From Saussurea involucrata (taxonomy: Eukaryota; Streptophyta; Magnoliopsida; Asterales; Asteraceae), in contig CM066319.1 in NCBI GenBank assembly GCA_033807775.1, forward strand, positions 142,774,983-142,838,982: a stretch of DNA of 64,000 nt. Direction: 5' to 3'. Both the position numbers and the translations under genes were made by a program. The number at the start of each line of letters is the position of its first letter. Position 1 is the first letter of the stretch. This document shows, piece by piece, positions 1 through 9,951 of the stretch. The notes under the pieces are model-generated. The model was not told where the DNA came from, did not search any database, and saw only the letters and a program-made list of their open reading frames with translations.

Positions 1-1160
1 TAATAAACTAAGCCCAAAAGAAATAATTAATCTTCTAGCCCATCCATTTATCTTTCGACCCAACACTTTTTGAATGAGGAGACCAATAATTTCATTAAAC
101 CTTTCTCGGCCCAAGAACCAAACTTGAACATTTCTTAACTTTCTAAATCCGTTAAACCCATAAGAAAATACTGATTTGATCATTGTAACACCTTTATATA
201 CCTTTCATAACTATACCCATACCATTTAAATCCTTAATTTTGCACAAAACGACTCAATTTTATTGTTAACCAAAACAGTTTTTACTTTTTGTAAAAGTCA
301 ACTGTTTTAAACATAGACTTTAATCTACCATCAAAAGCAACCATTAAACCCAACCTCAAACCTTCCATTTCATATCTAAAATTAATTAATCGAAACATCT
401 AATTAGACCATGGCAACATACTAATTTTAGTGTTATAATCCATTACTACCCTTATCAAGAACCCACATAAACATTTGATTTACTTTGACAATATGACCAA
501 AATCAAAACTCTATTAATACCCAATATGATTTCTCAGATTACAAAGCTGAGAGCAGCTAGAAGCTTAACGAATCTACAATATTTGAAAAAAGGAACACAC
601 AAGGAAAGGTTTCTTACCGGATTAGAACCTCACGAAACGGAACCCGATAACCAAACATTCTTCTCCTTCTTCCTTGTTTCTCTCTATTTCTCGCTACTGA
701 AAAGAACATGGCGATTTTAAGGTGTAGACACCACCCCAGCCACCACCGTCGGCGACCACCACCGGCAGCCGACTGTCGGCGCTCCTCAGCCACCATCTCC
801 ATCCATTTCGCTGTCTCTTCCTCTCGTCGTCTCTCTCTCTCCGCCATCTCTCTCTCTCTCTCTCTCTCTCGTCTCTCTCTCTCTTCGTTTCTCCTCAAGA
901 AAAACACAAAGGGTCTCCCATGGCTTCTTTTCTTTTCTTTCTCTTTCACTCAGCTTCTATCTCTCTCGATGACAAGTAGCAGCCACACACACCTAACCCT
1001 AGAATAAAAATTGTTTTCTTAATTCCAGCAAAAGTGGCGTACACAAAAAGAAGGGAATTAATTTCCCAATTTTCTCATCTTACCCTCAAACTTATTTGAA
1101 ATGAACAATTAAAACCCCTAGCTTTCATTTATCTCACATAATTTAATTTGGGTTATTACA
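1..1160 (-). repeat. 3' LTR of gypsy element (truncated by window edge)
   Basis: Matches 19009-20172 almost perfectly. On the minus strand it starts TGTAATAACCC at 1160. It contains a GC-rich CCACC/CGGCG stretch and a CT-rich tract near 720-1000. These create short open frames that I do not regard as genes. About 930 bp of this LTR lie outside the window. Confidence 0.85.
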
Positions 1161-1173
1161 ATCTCCCATCCTT
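1161..1173 (-). other. polypurine tract of gypsy element
   Basis: On the minus strand the purine run AAGGATGGGAGAT ends directly at the LTR start. This is the expected place for plus-strand priming. Confidence 0.7.
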
Positions 1174-3646
1174 AATGGAATTCCGTCCCGGAATTCACTC
1201 CAAAGATAACCGGCGAATATTGATTATCAAAGCTTAAATCTCAACTCTCAGAATAAATCTTTCTAATAACAAAACAATAACAACGTACTCTCACGCTTTC
1301 GCTACGCAGCTCTGATTAAACCCGCCATATCTGTTCATAATCGTATCATACAATCATCTTAATTTTTCATCTTCCAAACGAATCTATTAATTCAGTTACG
1401 AACCTCGGGTTCCAATATTCTTTCGATTAATTACAAAGACCATACGATCGGATATCTTTATATAAAGTCCTCCCCGCTCTCTCACTTAGATTCGCCCTAA
1501 AATTTCTTTAACGATCAGCGTGTCATTCTCGATAACACTTCCTCAAAAAAAATTCTCGTAATCCATCTTATAAATCATAATATGCAATCAGAGTAAGCAT
1601 CTCGATGCTTACCACCCCTCCTAATTATCCTTAACTGCTTCACGACCATAATAACAGTTTCCGCTCTCAACTGCATTTCCGAATAGTGCGATATATTACC
1701 ACTGATCCTTACCGCATAAAACAATAAAATTCATTCCCTTTATCACAAGCAACCTTAACTTGACCAACTCATTTCAAATATAATTTATCAACTTATTTCA
1801 AATGATAAACTCCAATTGAGATGTAGTTTACCTCTTTCTATCAACCATAAATTATCATATTTAATAACTTAATATCAATATCTCGCTCTTTTGGTAATCA
1901 CAAAATTCATCAATCAAAACTGATTTCTTAACCAACAACTCCCACTGAGTAATTTCAAAATTCAAATTCAACATCTCCAAAATAATTTGACAATTATTTA
2001 TTCCCTCATACTATCATCAACTTCTCACTTTAACATATCGATTCTCCCTTATCAATTCTTAGTAAGAATCTCGGTAGGATTGCAACACATCCTGTAATAA
2101 CAAATAAATGTCATTACTTAACAGATCCATAAAATTTAATTCAACCAACCAAAGGCTTATACATCTATTATGACGTTTCAAATCAACTAATGATCATACT
2201 ACCACTCCGACCCATAATCATCATCATGTCATTCTTTCAACGTAACCAAATTTCCAACTGTTTCCTTCTAGGATCATTCCCTCACACATAAGAAACAATT
2301 CACTTTCTCTAGAGATTTAGCATTTACTATAACATAATTTGGCTAACACACTCTTCATCCTCTTTAAACTTCCAATGATCTCAACATATACCTACTTAGC
2401 GAATCTTACAACCAAAAACACTTGGTTTCTCCTTCGGGTAATCTCCCACCACTACTCCGTCCTTCTATCCCGAACATAATCACGCCATGAAGTCAACTTA
2501 CACCCTATGTGTTCCAACAATCTGGTTAATAGATCGTACATCTCATCCGAACCCCCAAAAGCTTCTATCTGATGCTTTCTTCCTCTCTAACACCACCTCA
2601 CTACGATACTAGCTGGTACATTTAACTTGGCAATTAATGTCATTATATAACTGTACATTCCTCACCCATAACATCACACTGCAGACCAAATCTCTCATGG
2701 CCATTCTTACACAATTTAAACTTTCCTTCATATTCTCCCGTATACAACATTCGAGTTTATCTCGTTACTTTGTCCTTCCCCAACTCTAACTCAACAACTC
2801 ACAAGTTCCCGACTAACTCGAACATATTCAATCCTTGCTAGTTCAAGGTGGTTCCGAACCATACTTAGACAGGGCACATTCTTTCACATATCGATATAAT
2901 CTCTACACTCACTTCCCTCGTGCCACCTACCTTATCCTTTTTACGAACCCTCCATACCTCGTAAATAGAACGCTTATTCAACAACAACGGTCTCTTACTC
3001 ACTTAGCACCCCCATAAGGTTTTCTATCAACTTTCATTCTTCTGGTTCAAGTTTTCGGCCTTAACCATCTTACACGATTGTCGACTTCAACATCAATAGT
3101 CGACCTGTAACTACCTCCTTAACCTATTCTTTAACATGGGTTCCCTTACGGAACCAAATCCTATCAACATATCATAATCAACTTCAAAATCCGTCGCCCT
3201 TATAACAAAACTTACTCATATAACATCAATATTACAAACTCACCCCAAAACTCATATTCCCACGCCAAAGGCATTTCATTCTTCCTCACCACACTACTCA
3301 TAACGAGTTGCTAAAACCATCACCTTGAAGGCTTCAAGTCCTTCCTTTGGTCACAACCGTCCCTTGACAACCGTACTTCCAGTTACCGAACCAGGGTGCA
3401 AACCCTCATACAACTGATACTATAATCCACCACTGACTCTACTACCGTTCTCCTTTCCTCTTGAACACAAATACTAAAGCTACAACATTCTTTCCTGATT
3501 GCCCAACAATTTTCCACTCTTGAAGTTCTGCTCTAGCTTAACATGTAATATTCTATGACCTAGTGAGTTCGTAGCCTTCATGCATGACAATACGTTAAAT
3601 AAATCATTTCGCACACTTTATCAATTTAATAAACCACATTCACAGC
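1174..3646 (-). other. gypsy element interior, left part, no coding sequence seen
   Basis: About 2.5 kb without a convincing ORF on either strand. The plus strand is conspicuously poor in G, so the element's own sense strand is C-poor. No gag-pol motif was recognised. The copia element A1 begins at 3647. Confidence 0.6.
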
Positions 3647-4615
3647 TGTTGGCCCCGAAGGCCTATACAAGTTTGTAGAAGGGGGGGGGGGTTGAATACA
3701 AACACACAGATTTTACTTTTCTAAATTGTTTATTGATAAATCATTAACAATTTACAGCTTGTTGCGGAGACAAGATTAAGGATAAACCTAAATCTAAACA
3801 AGTTGGAACACTAAGGTTTCTTGCACTAAGAAAGATAAGGAAATTACTAATAATAACCTATCTTGAGATAAGAGATATGAACTTGTCCAGAGTTAGCAAG
3901 TTACTTCAAAATGAAGTGAGTTCATCTCTTTATATACTGCATGCATTTAATGCAAGTCAGTATATACTTTACACGTGTCATCAGCTGGTTGGTTGCATGT
4001 CATTGACCTTTGTTGACAACCTTAGTAGCTGTATGGATGAACAGTGTAGTATCAGAGTGGTTGTACGATTTCAGACAGTCGGAGGTTCTTTTCTGACATT
4101 TCGTACGGAGTCGTGCAAGGGTGGTTAAGACAAAAGTACTTTGTACGGAGGACTTCATGATCAGCTTTCGTTGATTCAGCGATTATCATTTACTATTCAG
4201 CAGATGATAAAGTTCAGCGATAGCTGAAGTCTTGTACTTGATACTTCACGTTGAGTGAACAAATCTGAGTCTTCGCTGATCCGCATCAGTTCATTAGGAG
4301 ACTTGTCGCTGGTTCTTGAGCTTGATCTTCGACTTCAGCGTAGAACCTTTGTTGACGTGAAACTTGTCTTCAGGGATCATAAGTAAACAACTAACTTATC
4401 AGCGATCATCATAATGACTGAACAGACTCAGAGCATTTATGGTGAACAGTTTCGCTGAATGTTTAACTTAAAGAGCGAGAGTTCCTATTAGCGGTACTGG
4501 AAGATCTTAGTACTTATCAGCGATAGTAAAACTCTGATACATATTGTTTACTTACAATTTTCACTAAGTATTTAAGAGAGGGTCATTATCAAATCACTGA
4601 GGGTTTGGATCAACA
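3647..4615 (-). repeat. 3' LTR of copia A1
   Basis: 969 bp, paired with 15738-16705. It holds a G11 tract (plus strand) near its left end, many TCAGCG/CGCTGA hexamers, a G-box (3971-3978) and a TATA box (minus strand, 3929-3936). Confidence 0.92.
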
Positions 4616-4629
4616 ATCTCCCCCTATTT
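4616..4629 (-). other. polypurine tract of copia A1
   Basis: Minus-strand run AAATAGGGGGAGAT directly abuts the 3' LTR. The same run abuts the LTRs of A2 (one change) and A3. Confidence 0.8.
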
Positions 4630-4881
4630 GATTATGACATAGCAACAAAGAAAATTGCTATTTAATGAAAACATAAGGATAAAAAGAACTCATAAAATAT
4701 TTGTCCCTTTTACTGTTTTCTGGGATCTTTTCAGTACTGATGGAGTAAAGTACGTTCGCTGAAATCTTTCTTTAAAATATTGAATCAGGTTACAATGAAG
4801 AACAGAAAGATTATAAGTACAAGCGAAATAATTTACAAGTACAGAAGGATAACTGATACAATAGAGAAAAAGGAGATTATA

Positions 4882-6138
4882 TCAGTTTTCAAAAGGTTCT
4901 TCCTTAATGAGAAGTTCATCAAGGGTCATCTTTTCAGTGGGGATCATCCAGTCAGGAACCGTTACGCCTTGTTTTCTTTTGTTCAACGCTTCTTTAAAGA
5001 TCAAGGGTTTTAGGTGTCGTGCCTGAATGTCTTTTCTGAAGTCACACCAGTAGATGAGATCTCTGAGCTGTTCGATTGGAGTGATTGGAAGCTCAGCGAT
5101 CCGTTGAAAACATTTACGTCCGTCGTAGTCGAGAAAGAATATTCCATAAGGATTACTGATGACTTTACCAGGGACGAAAAGTTCACATGGTGGCAAAGAA
5201 ATGTCAAGGGCAGATAGATCAGGGTCAGGACCAGGCACTTCAGCGCGAGAGAAACCAATTCCAGTTTCATTTCGTATGACAGGACCTGAGTTTGAATCTT
5301 GATGTTTCTTCTTTGGAGAGGCCCTTTTTCTTTTCGGCTTAAGATCAGGAAGAGGAGGAATGTCCACACAAGAAGATATCAAGTCGATCTGTCTGTTTAT
5401 CAGCTTTTCGAAATGATCCTTGTACTTAGATTGTGACGATTGGATAGCTAACCTCATCTCCAACCATTCAGAGAGACCATACCTTTTTACAGTGTCAGCG
5501 CGAAAGGCTTCGGATTGGCCATCTTCTCTGAAAAGTTTGATGTCAACAGTAGGTACTCCGAAAGATGTTCTTCCATAGATGAATACCTTGTTGATCTTCG
5601 TTGGACGATATCTGAAGTGGATTTTCTCTTTACACCAGATCATGGTGGTCTGAGAAACTTCAGTTTTCTTTTCCACGATCTTCTGGGCTTCTTCCCAAAG
5701 CTTTCGTTGGATTTGAATGGGAACACGTTTCAGCTTGGTGTCTTTGACAGATTCTTGAGTAAGCTTGATGGCGTATTCTCTGTCTTTCTCTTCAGCTTCC
5801 TTTCTTTCAGCGATGAGGCGTTCAGCTCTGAGGTGTTCCTTGTATTCAGCTTTTGAAATTTTGAACTTAGGAGGAACTGAAGGAAGTTGATCACGCCTTA
5901 GAATGATTCGCTGATCCTCGAATCGCTTTATTATTTCCTCTTTTCTCTTTTGATCCTCTTTACTCAGCTTTTGAGGAGCTGAGGAAGGTCTGTTTCTGTG
6001 CGAGAGAGGTTGTTCTTCTGGTTCATCAGTCTCAGAGATCAAATCTAAGACTGGGATTATTTCATCAGCAGCAGCTGGCTTTATTTGTGAAGTCGCAGTA
6101 GTAGAACCTTCAGCGACATCCTCAAATAGGGGAGAGGA
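4882..6138 (-). CDS. extra gene of copia A1, second coding exon
   Basis: An open frame of about 418 codons on the minus strand, ending TGA at 4882-4884, ~270 bp before the LTR. It has no good ATG at its 5' end. Instead the frame stays open up to a CTAG splice acceptor at 6139-6140. Joining it there to the phase-0 donor at 6297 fuses it in frame to the upstream exon. The N-terminal third is charged and helical (K/E/R-rich). The middle has a segment around D-x-K-L-F-R-E-D-G. The C-terminus is rich in aromatic and proline residues and ends in an acidic LLIKEEPF tail. I do not know its function. A2 and A3 carry homologous but broken copies. Similar layout is seen in the copia B remnant at 39.7-40.3 kb. 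The minimal alternative is a separate ORF starting at a non-ATG codon. Confidence 0.75.
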   Translation of the reverse strand, partial: SSPLFEDVAEGSTTATSQIKPAAADEIIPVLDLISETDEPEEQPLSHRNRPSSAPQKLSKEDQKRKEEIIKRFEDQRIILRRDQLPSVPPKFKISKAEYKEHLRAERLIAERKEAEEKDREYAIKLTQESVKDTKLKRVPIQIQRKLWEEAQKIVEKKTEVSQTTMIWCKEKIHFRYRPTKINKVFIYGRTSFGVPTVDIKLFREDGQSEAFRADTVKRYGLSEWLEMRLAIQSSQSKYKDHFEKLINRQIDLISSCVDIPPLPDLKPKRKRASPKKKHQDSNSGPVIRNETGIGFSRAEVPGPDPDLSALDISLPPCELFVPGKVISNPYGIFFLDYDGRKCFQRIAELPITPIEQLRDLIYWCDFRKDIQARHLKPLIFKEALNKRKQGVTVPDWMIPTEKMTLDELLIKEEPFEN

Positions 6139-6296
6139 CTAGCTGAAACGTAGCGATCTTACAAATAAGAACTGGGTAGAAGAACTTGGGTAGAAAAGAT
6201 AGAAAAAGAATGTGGATGTGTAGAGAGGTTGTGGAGTAGAGAACTGATTGTGTATAGAGATGTTCAGGGAAGGAATATAAGTAAAGTTTAGTGTAC
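6139..6296 (-). other. predicted 158-nt intron in the extra gene of A1
   Basis: The donor is CAG|GTACAC (GT at 6296-6295). There are two tandem acceptors, CAG and CTAG, four nucleotides apart. Only the second keeps the reading frame into the downstream exon. The same donor and tandem acceptor occur in A2 (157 nt). A3 keeps the donor and first acceptor but has lost the second AG. Confidence 0.65.
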
Positions 6297-8975
6297 CTGA
6301 CAAACCGGATTTTCAAGCAAGATCGCCAGATTTTCATCTTCAGCGAGGCCTTTGCCTTTGCCTTTCTCAGCGCCAGAGGCTGAGGGCTTTGTCTTTGTCT
6401 TCTCCCCTGAAGGTTCTTTTATTGAAATACCTTTAAGAGCTTTGGTTCGAGGAGCAGGTTTGACAACAAAGAAATCATCGTCATCTTCATCATCATCAGC
6501 ATCATCATCCTTCCTTGGAGAGGAGGATGGTTCATCTTCAGGGATGTGGATGTCTTCATCTTCTTCTGCTTCGGATTCCTCAGCATCTTCTTCGAGTTGC
6601 TCCCCCTCAGATACAGAGGCGAGCTTCTCGGTTCCCTCAGGGTTTTCATCTCCCTGAGGTTTTTCAGTGATCAGATCTTCATTCCTCTCTCCCCTGATAG
6701 ATTCATCATGGGAAAGGTCTTCAGCGCTCTTGTTCAGATCTTCAGCGCTTTTGTTTAGATCTTCAGCGCTCTTCTCACCGGAATGTTCAGCGCTCTTCTC
6801 CCCCTCTTTCTCATGATTGGGGGAGGAATGAGTAGACTCAGCATTGGTGTTATCTCTGTCTTCTGGGCCAGATATTTTCACACAACCTTCAAGCTTTGCT
6901 ATTCTGTCTTCTAGGCCAGAAATAGCAGGCGTGATTTTCTTCAGCTCTGTGCGATCCGCCGCTGTGAAAGATTCCAAAATAGGGGCAGGGACAGGAGCAG
7001 GATTATTTGCCTTGTTGACCAGCGTCTCGATCATCGTCTTCATAGAACCAACGTCGGTCTTTACAGAGCCTAAGTCGGTCTTGACCGCTGACATATCACC
7101 CTCGAGTTTTCCAACCGATGTCTTCAGCGTTGTTACTTCGCTGGACACGGTCGAAACTGAGTTTTTGAGGCTGGTGTAGTCAGTGTAGATGTCAGAGAGC
7201 ACCTTGGCAAAATCGTTGAGCGTCTTATCAAGGCCCTTAATGTCATCTGTGGAAGCCTTCTTCTCCACCACCGTAGTCAGCTTCGTCAGATTCTCTCCAG
7301 CGTTTGTTACAGCTGTAGAGTTGTTGGAGAGTGTGGTGGTGAGATCAGTCAGCTTAGTTTCCACGGACTTCAGAGACTCGTTGATGTCTCCCAAATTAGG
7401 ACCTGTAACACATAAGTACTTGTGAACAAAGGAAAGCTCAGAAGTTTCAGGTTTAGTTACAGTGTATATGGGTTGATTTGTACCTGCAGGAGGATTGACG
7501 AAATCGTCAAAGTTGCGGATTCCTAAGTAATGTTCCATATCCTCTTCGAAAGTACGGTGAGGTATGGTGATCTCCGCAGGTCCTGTCTTCATCATTCGTT
7601 GAGAAGCGTCAGCGGTGGCTTCTGGAATGATGGCATCTCCAGTGTTAGCTGGAGGAGTGTCCAAAGAAGTGGAGGGAGGAGCAAAGGATAAGAATGGGGT
7701 TCGGGTTGCGAGTTCAGCGTTGGATTCGCTGAGAACTACTTCATCAGTCTTTTGAGAGACTGAAGAAGGTTGGGTAGATTCCAAGTTTCTAACCTCAGCG
7801 TTTGGAGACGCTGAAGTCTGGATTGGAGGGATGGCTTGAACGGGTGTGGCAGAGCGTACCACGGAACTTTCCTTCAGCTCGTCAGAATGAGATGAGGAGT
7901 CTTCAGCATGGAATTGCTGGGGTTGCTCCTTGGTTTTCTTGATCTTTTTAGAATCAAGAGGGGTAGTAGAGAGTTTCCTTTTCTTAGAAGGAGAGGGTTT
8001 TGTGGCCTTGGTATCAGCGATGGGTATTGTCGCTGAAGGAGCCACAGAAAGCGGAGAATTTAGAAGAGTGAGAAGAGTAGAGAGACGTACCTCGTTGGCG
8101 ACAGGTTTGAAATCGAGCACCTTAGGGCCAACCTGAGAAAGTTTCAGGTCACCCTCTTCAGGATAGCTGTCCTTCAGGCCATATTGGAAGATGGCGCTGA
8201 TGAATCTTGGGTAAGGAACCCATGCTGGTCGGTCAGCGGCAGAATCCACGCGTTGTACTAGGTCATCATATATAATAGAGGCCCAGTCAATGTTTAGACC
8301 TTTCAGCAGTGCGTATCCCATAGCTTGCGTAGGTTGTGCGGCTTGATCAGAAGAGCCGGACTTCGCTGTCATGCAGCTGATCAGGTGAGCGAAGATGAAA
8401 TTCATCTCGCTGGGCATTTTGGACTTCTTTATCAGCGTCAGCTTCTTCTCGGGCTTCTTGTCCCTTCCAATGTCCCAGATGTAACCCATTGTGTCGAGAA
8501 AAGCAATGATGGCATCTTTGTCAGCTTGCTTCTTATGGTCAGGGGATGGAACGAAGGGTTTTTCTTTGGTGGCATTGGGAAAGTTCAGGGCTTTTCGTAT
8601 GATAGCGGGGGTTATCTTAATTGTACCATACTCAGTATCGCTGAGTATGCAATCGATGGTTTTGGATGCATCTTTGGCGGAGGGTAGCTGAGTGTGTCTG
8701 GCAGAGTACCAGAACTGGGATAGTAGTAGCTGACTTGCGGGAGGAGTGATGGTCAGGGCTGTTGAAATGCAGCAGTGTTTCAGGAAATTCACAGCATCAT
8801 CCAGATGTGTGACTTTCTTTCGAGGAGGAAACTCGAAAAGCGCAGAGAGGTTGTTGACCTTAGTCCAATCTAGTTGATCCAGCTTGAACTTAACCTGAGG
8901 GGCTTTGATGATGTCCACTTCCTCAGAGTCAGCGGAGATGGACTCAGCGGTGACATTGATCTTTGAAGATGCCAT
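6297..8975 (-). CDS. extra gene of copia A1, first coding exon (coiled-coil, acidic-tail protein)
   Basis: 893 codons from the ATG at 8975, preceded by a splice acceptor (ACAG at 8980). Residues ~1-310 look globular. They contain FWYSAR near 88, a MPSEMNFIFAHLISCMTAK block near 187-205 and PYPRFISAIF near 254. This pattern resembles the domain that follows pol in other Asteraceae copia elements, possibly what databases call a putative plant transposon protein domain (from memory). Residues ~310-520 are Ser/Pro/Thr-rich, with a basic KKRK cluster. Residues ~525-670 are regular heptads (LTTL, VSSEVTTLK, VGKLEGDM), so a long coiled coil. Residues ~720-850 are a low-complexity acidic tail with SAEDLNK repeats and D/E runs. 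No signal peptide or membrane segment is evident, which argues against an envelope protein. Function unknown. A2 and A3 carry homologues. Confidence 0.85.
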
Positions 8976-8979
8976 TTCT

Positions 8980-9360
8980 CTGTATTATCAGTTCAACCAA
9001 AGATGTTAACAAATAAGAATTGTCTTAGTATGGAAAGAATTTCCATTAAGATTGTTCGAATTTTGTCCATTTCATTCAGACATAAATGTCTTAATGAAGA
9101 TTAGGGTTTTTCATGATTTTGAAACGAAATGTAAAACCCATAAATTCTTGTATTCCAGTTTCAAAAGAAAAACTGGATACGAATGAAGAACAAGTTTAAG
9201 ATTTAGATTTAAAACTTGAAGAACAACCATGAAATGGTTGTGTTCATAAAACCATGAAAGAAAATGATTTTATTTTTAAGTTCTTTTGTTTGATCTTGTT
9301 TAAAACAAAGATAAGATCAGAAACAAGTTATCTGCATTTGAAAAATAAGAACATATTAAC
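8980..9360 (-). other. predicted 381-nt leader intron of the extra gene (A1)
   Basis: The donor is AAG|GTTAAT at 9361/9360. The acceptor is ATACAG|A at 8980, only four bases before the ATG. A2 has the same arrangement (48952-49336, 385 nt, CAG|GTTAAT). A3 keeps the acceptor just 5' of its ATG. The region is AT-rich and has no ORF of note. Confidence 0.6.
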
Positions 9361-9485
9361 CTTGAAGTTTTGATGAAGAAGATGATGAACAGTTCTTTGA
9401 AGATTTGAGAGCACAAATGCAACAGTAATTTCTTTCTTGCGGAGGAAGAATGTTCGCGTAAAAGACAAATATAAACCAAGAGTTG

Positions 9486-9570
9486 TTTATATATGGAGTT
9501 TTAGAGAGAGAAAACCTTGAGCGGGAAAAGGTTTTCATCATGACACGGACACGTGTTTGCATTTGATTGG
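9486..9570 (-). promoter_or_regulatory. internal promoter of the extra gene (A1): CCAAT, G-box, TATA
   Basis: On the minus strand, in order: CCAAT (9570-9566), an ACACGTGT G-box (9556-9549) and TATATAAA (9493-9486). This is followed by ~120 nt of leader to the donor at 9361. All three motifs recur with the same order and spacing in A2 (49544-49548, 49527-49534, 49461-49468). The LTR also has ACACGTGT followed by TATATAAA, at a different spacing. Inference: a Pol II promoter that transcribes the extra gene independently of the LTR. Confidence 0.6.
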
Positions 9571-9951
9571 AAGTTTGAGCGAAACGTGCAAACGTGTGTC
9601 AGAAAGAAATCGTGCCTGGTGTTATCCGTTGCAATGACGTCACAACTGTCCTTTCACATTCTTTTAGGATGTCTCTGAGGTTTTGAAAAACTCAGGGACT
9701 CTTTTGAAAAACATGAAGCACTAAATAGAAGATATCAGTGAAGGTTTTAAGAATTTTCAAAATATCGCTGTTAAGGAAGAGATATTCAGCGATGCATTTG
9801 TTTTTGAAATCTTGCATTTTCATGCGTTTGTCAGAGAGAGAAAACATACCTGGATATCAGTTTAACCAAGTTTATTCAGAGAGAAGATGATTGAATAGGT
9901 TATACGAGTTGATTTTATCCTTTCGCTGATTAATGTGAACCGCTGAAGATT
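9571..9951 (-). other. pol to extra-gene spacer (A1)
   Basis: About 380 bp between the pol stop and the internal promoter motifs. No ORF is seen. It contains several TCAGCGA/TCGCTGA motifs. Confidence 0.5.

Noticed and set aside
614..1007. Short Arg/Glu- or Ser-rich open frames in the gypsy LTR (and again at 19622-19991)
   Set aside because: They come from the CT/GA-rich tract of the LTR. No domain, no gene structure, duplicated only because the LTR is.
3877..4128. 83-codon open frame repeated in both A1 LTRs
   Set aside because: Lies on the antisense strand of the LTR, is not open in A2 or A3, and has no recognisable domain.
5010..5369. Open frame on the same strand overlapping the extra-gene second exon
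   Set aside because: Out-of-frame shadow of a conserved exon. Not conserved in A2 or A3.
6288..6337. Hydrophobic C-terminal tail when the extra gene is read past 6297 (also 46211-46301)
   Set aside because: It lies in a predicted intron and is not conserved in sequence between A1 and A2, so it is not taken as a membrane anchor.
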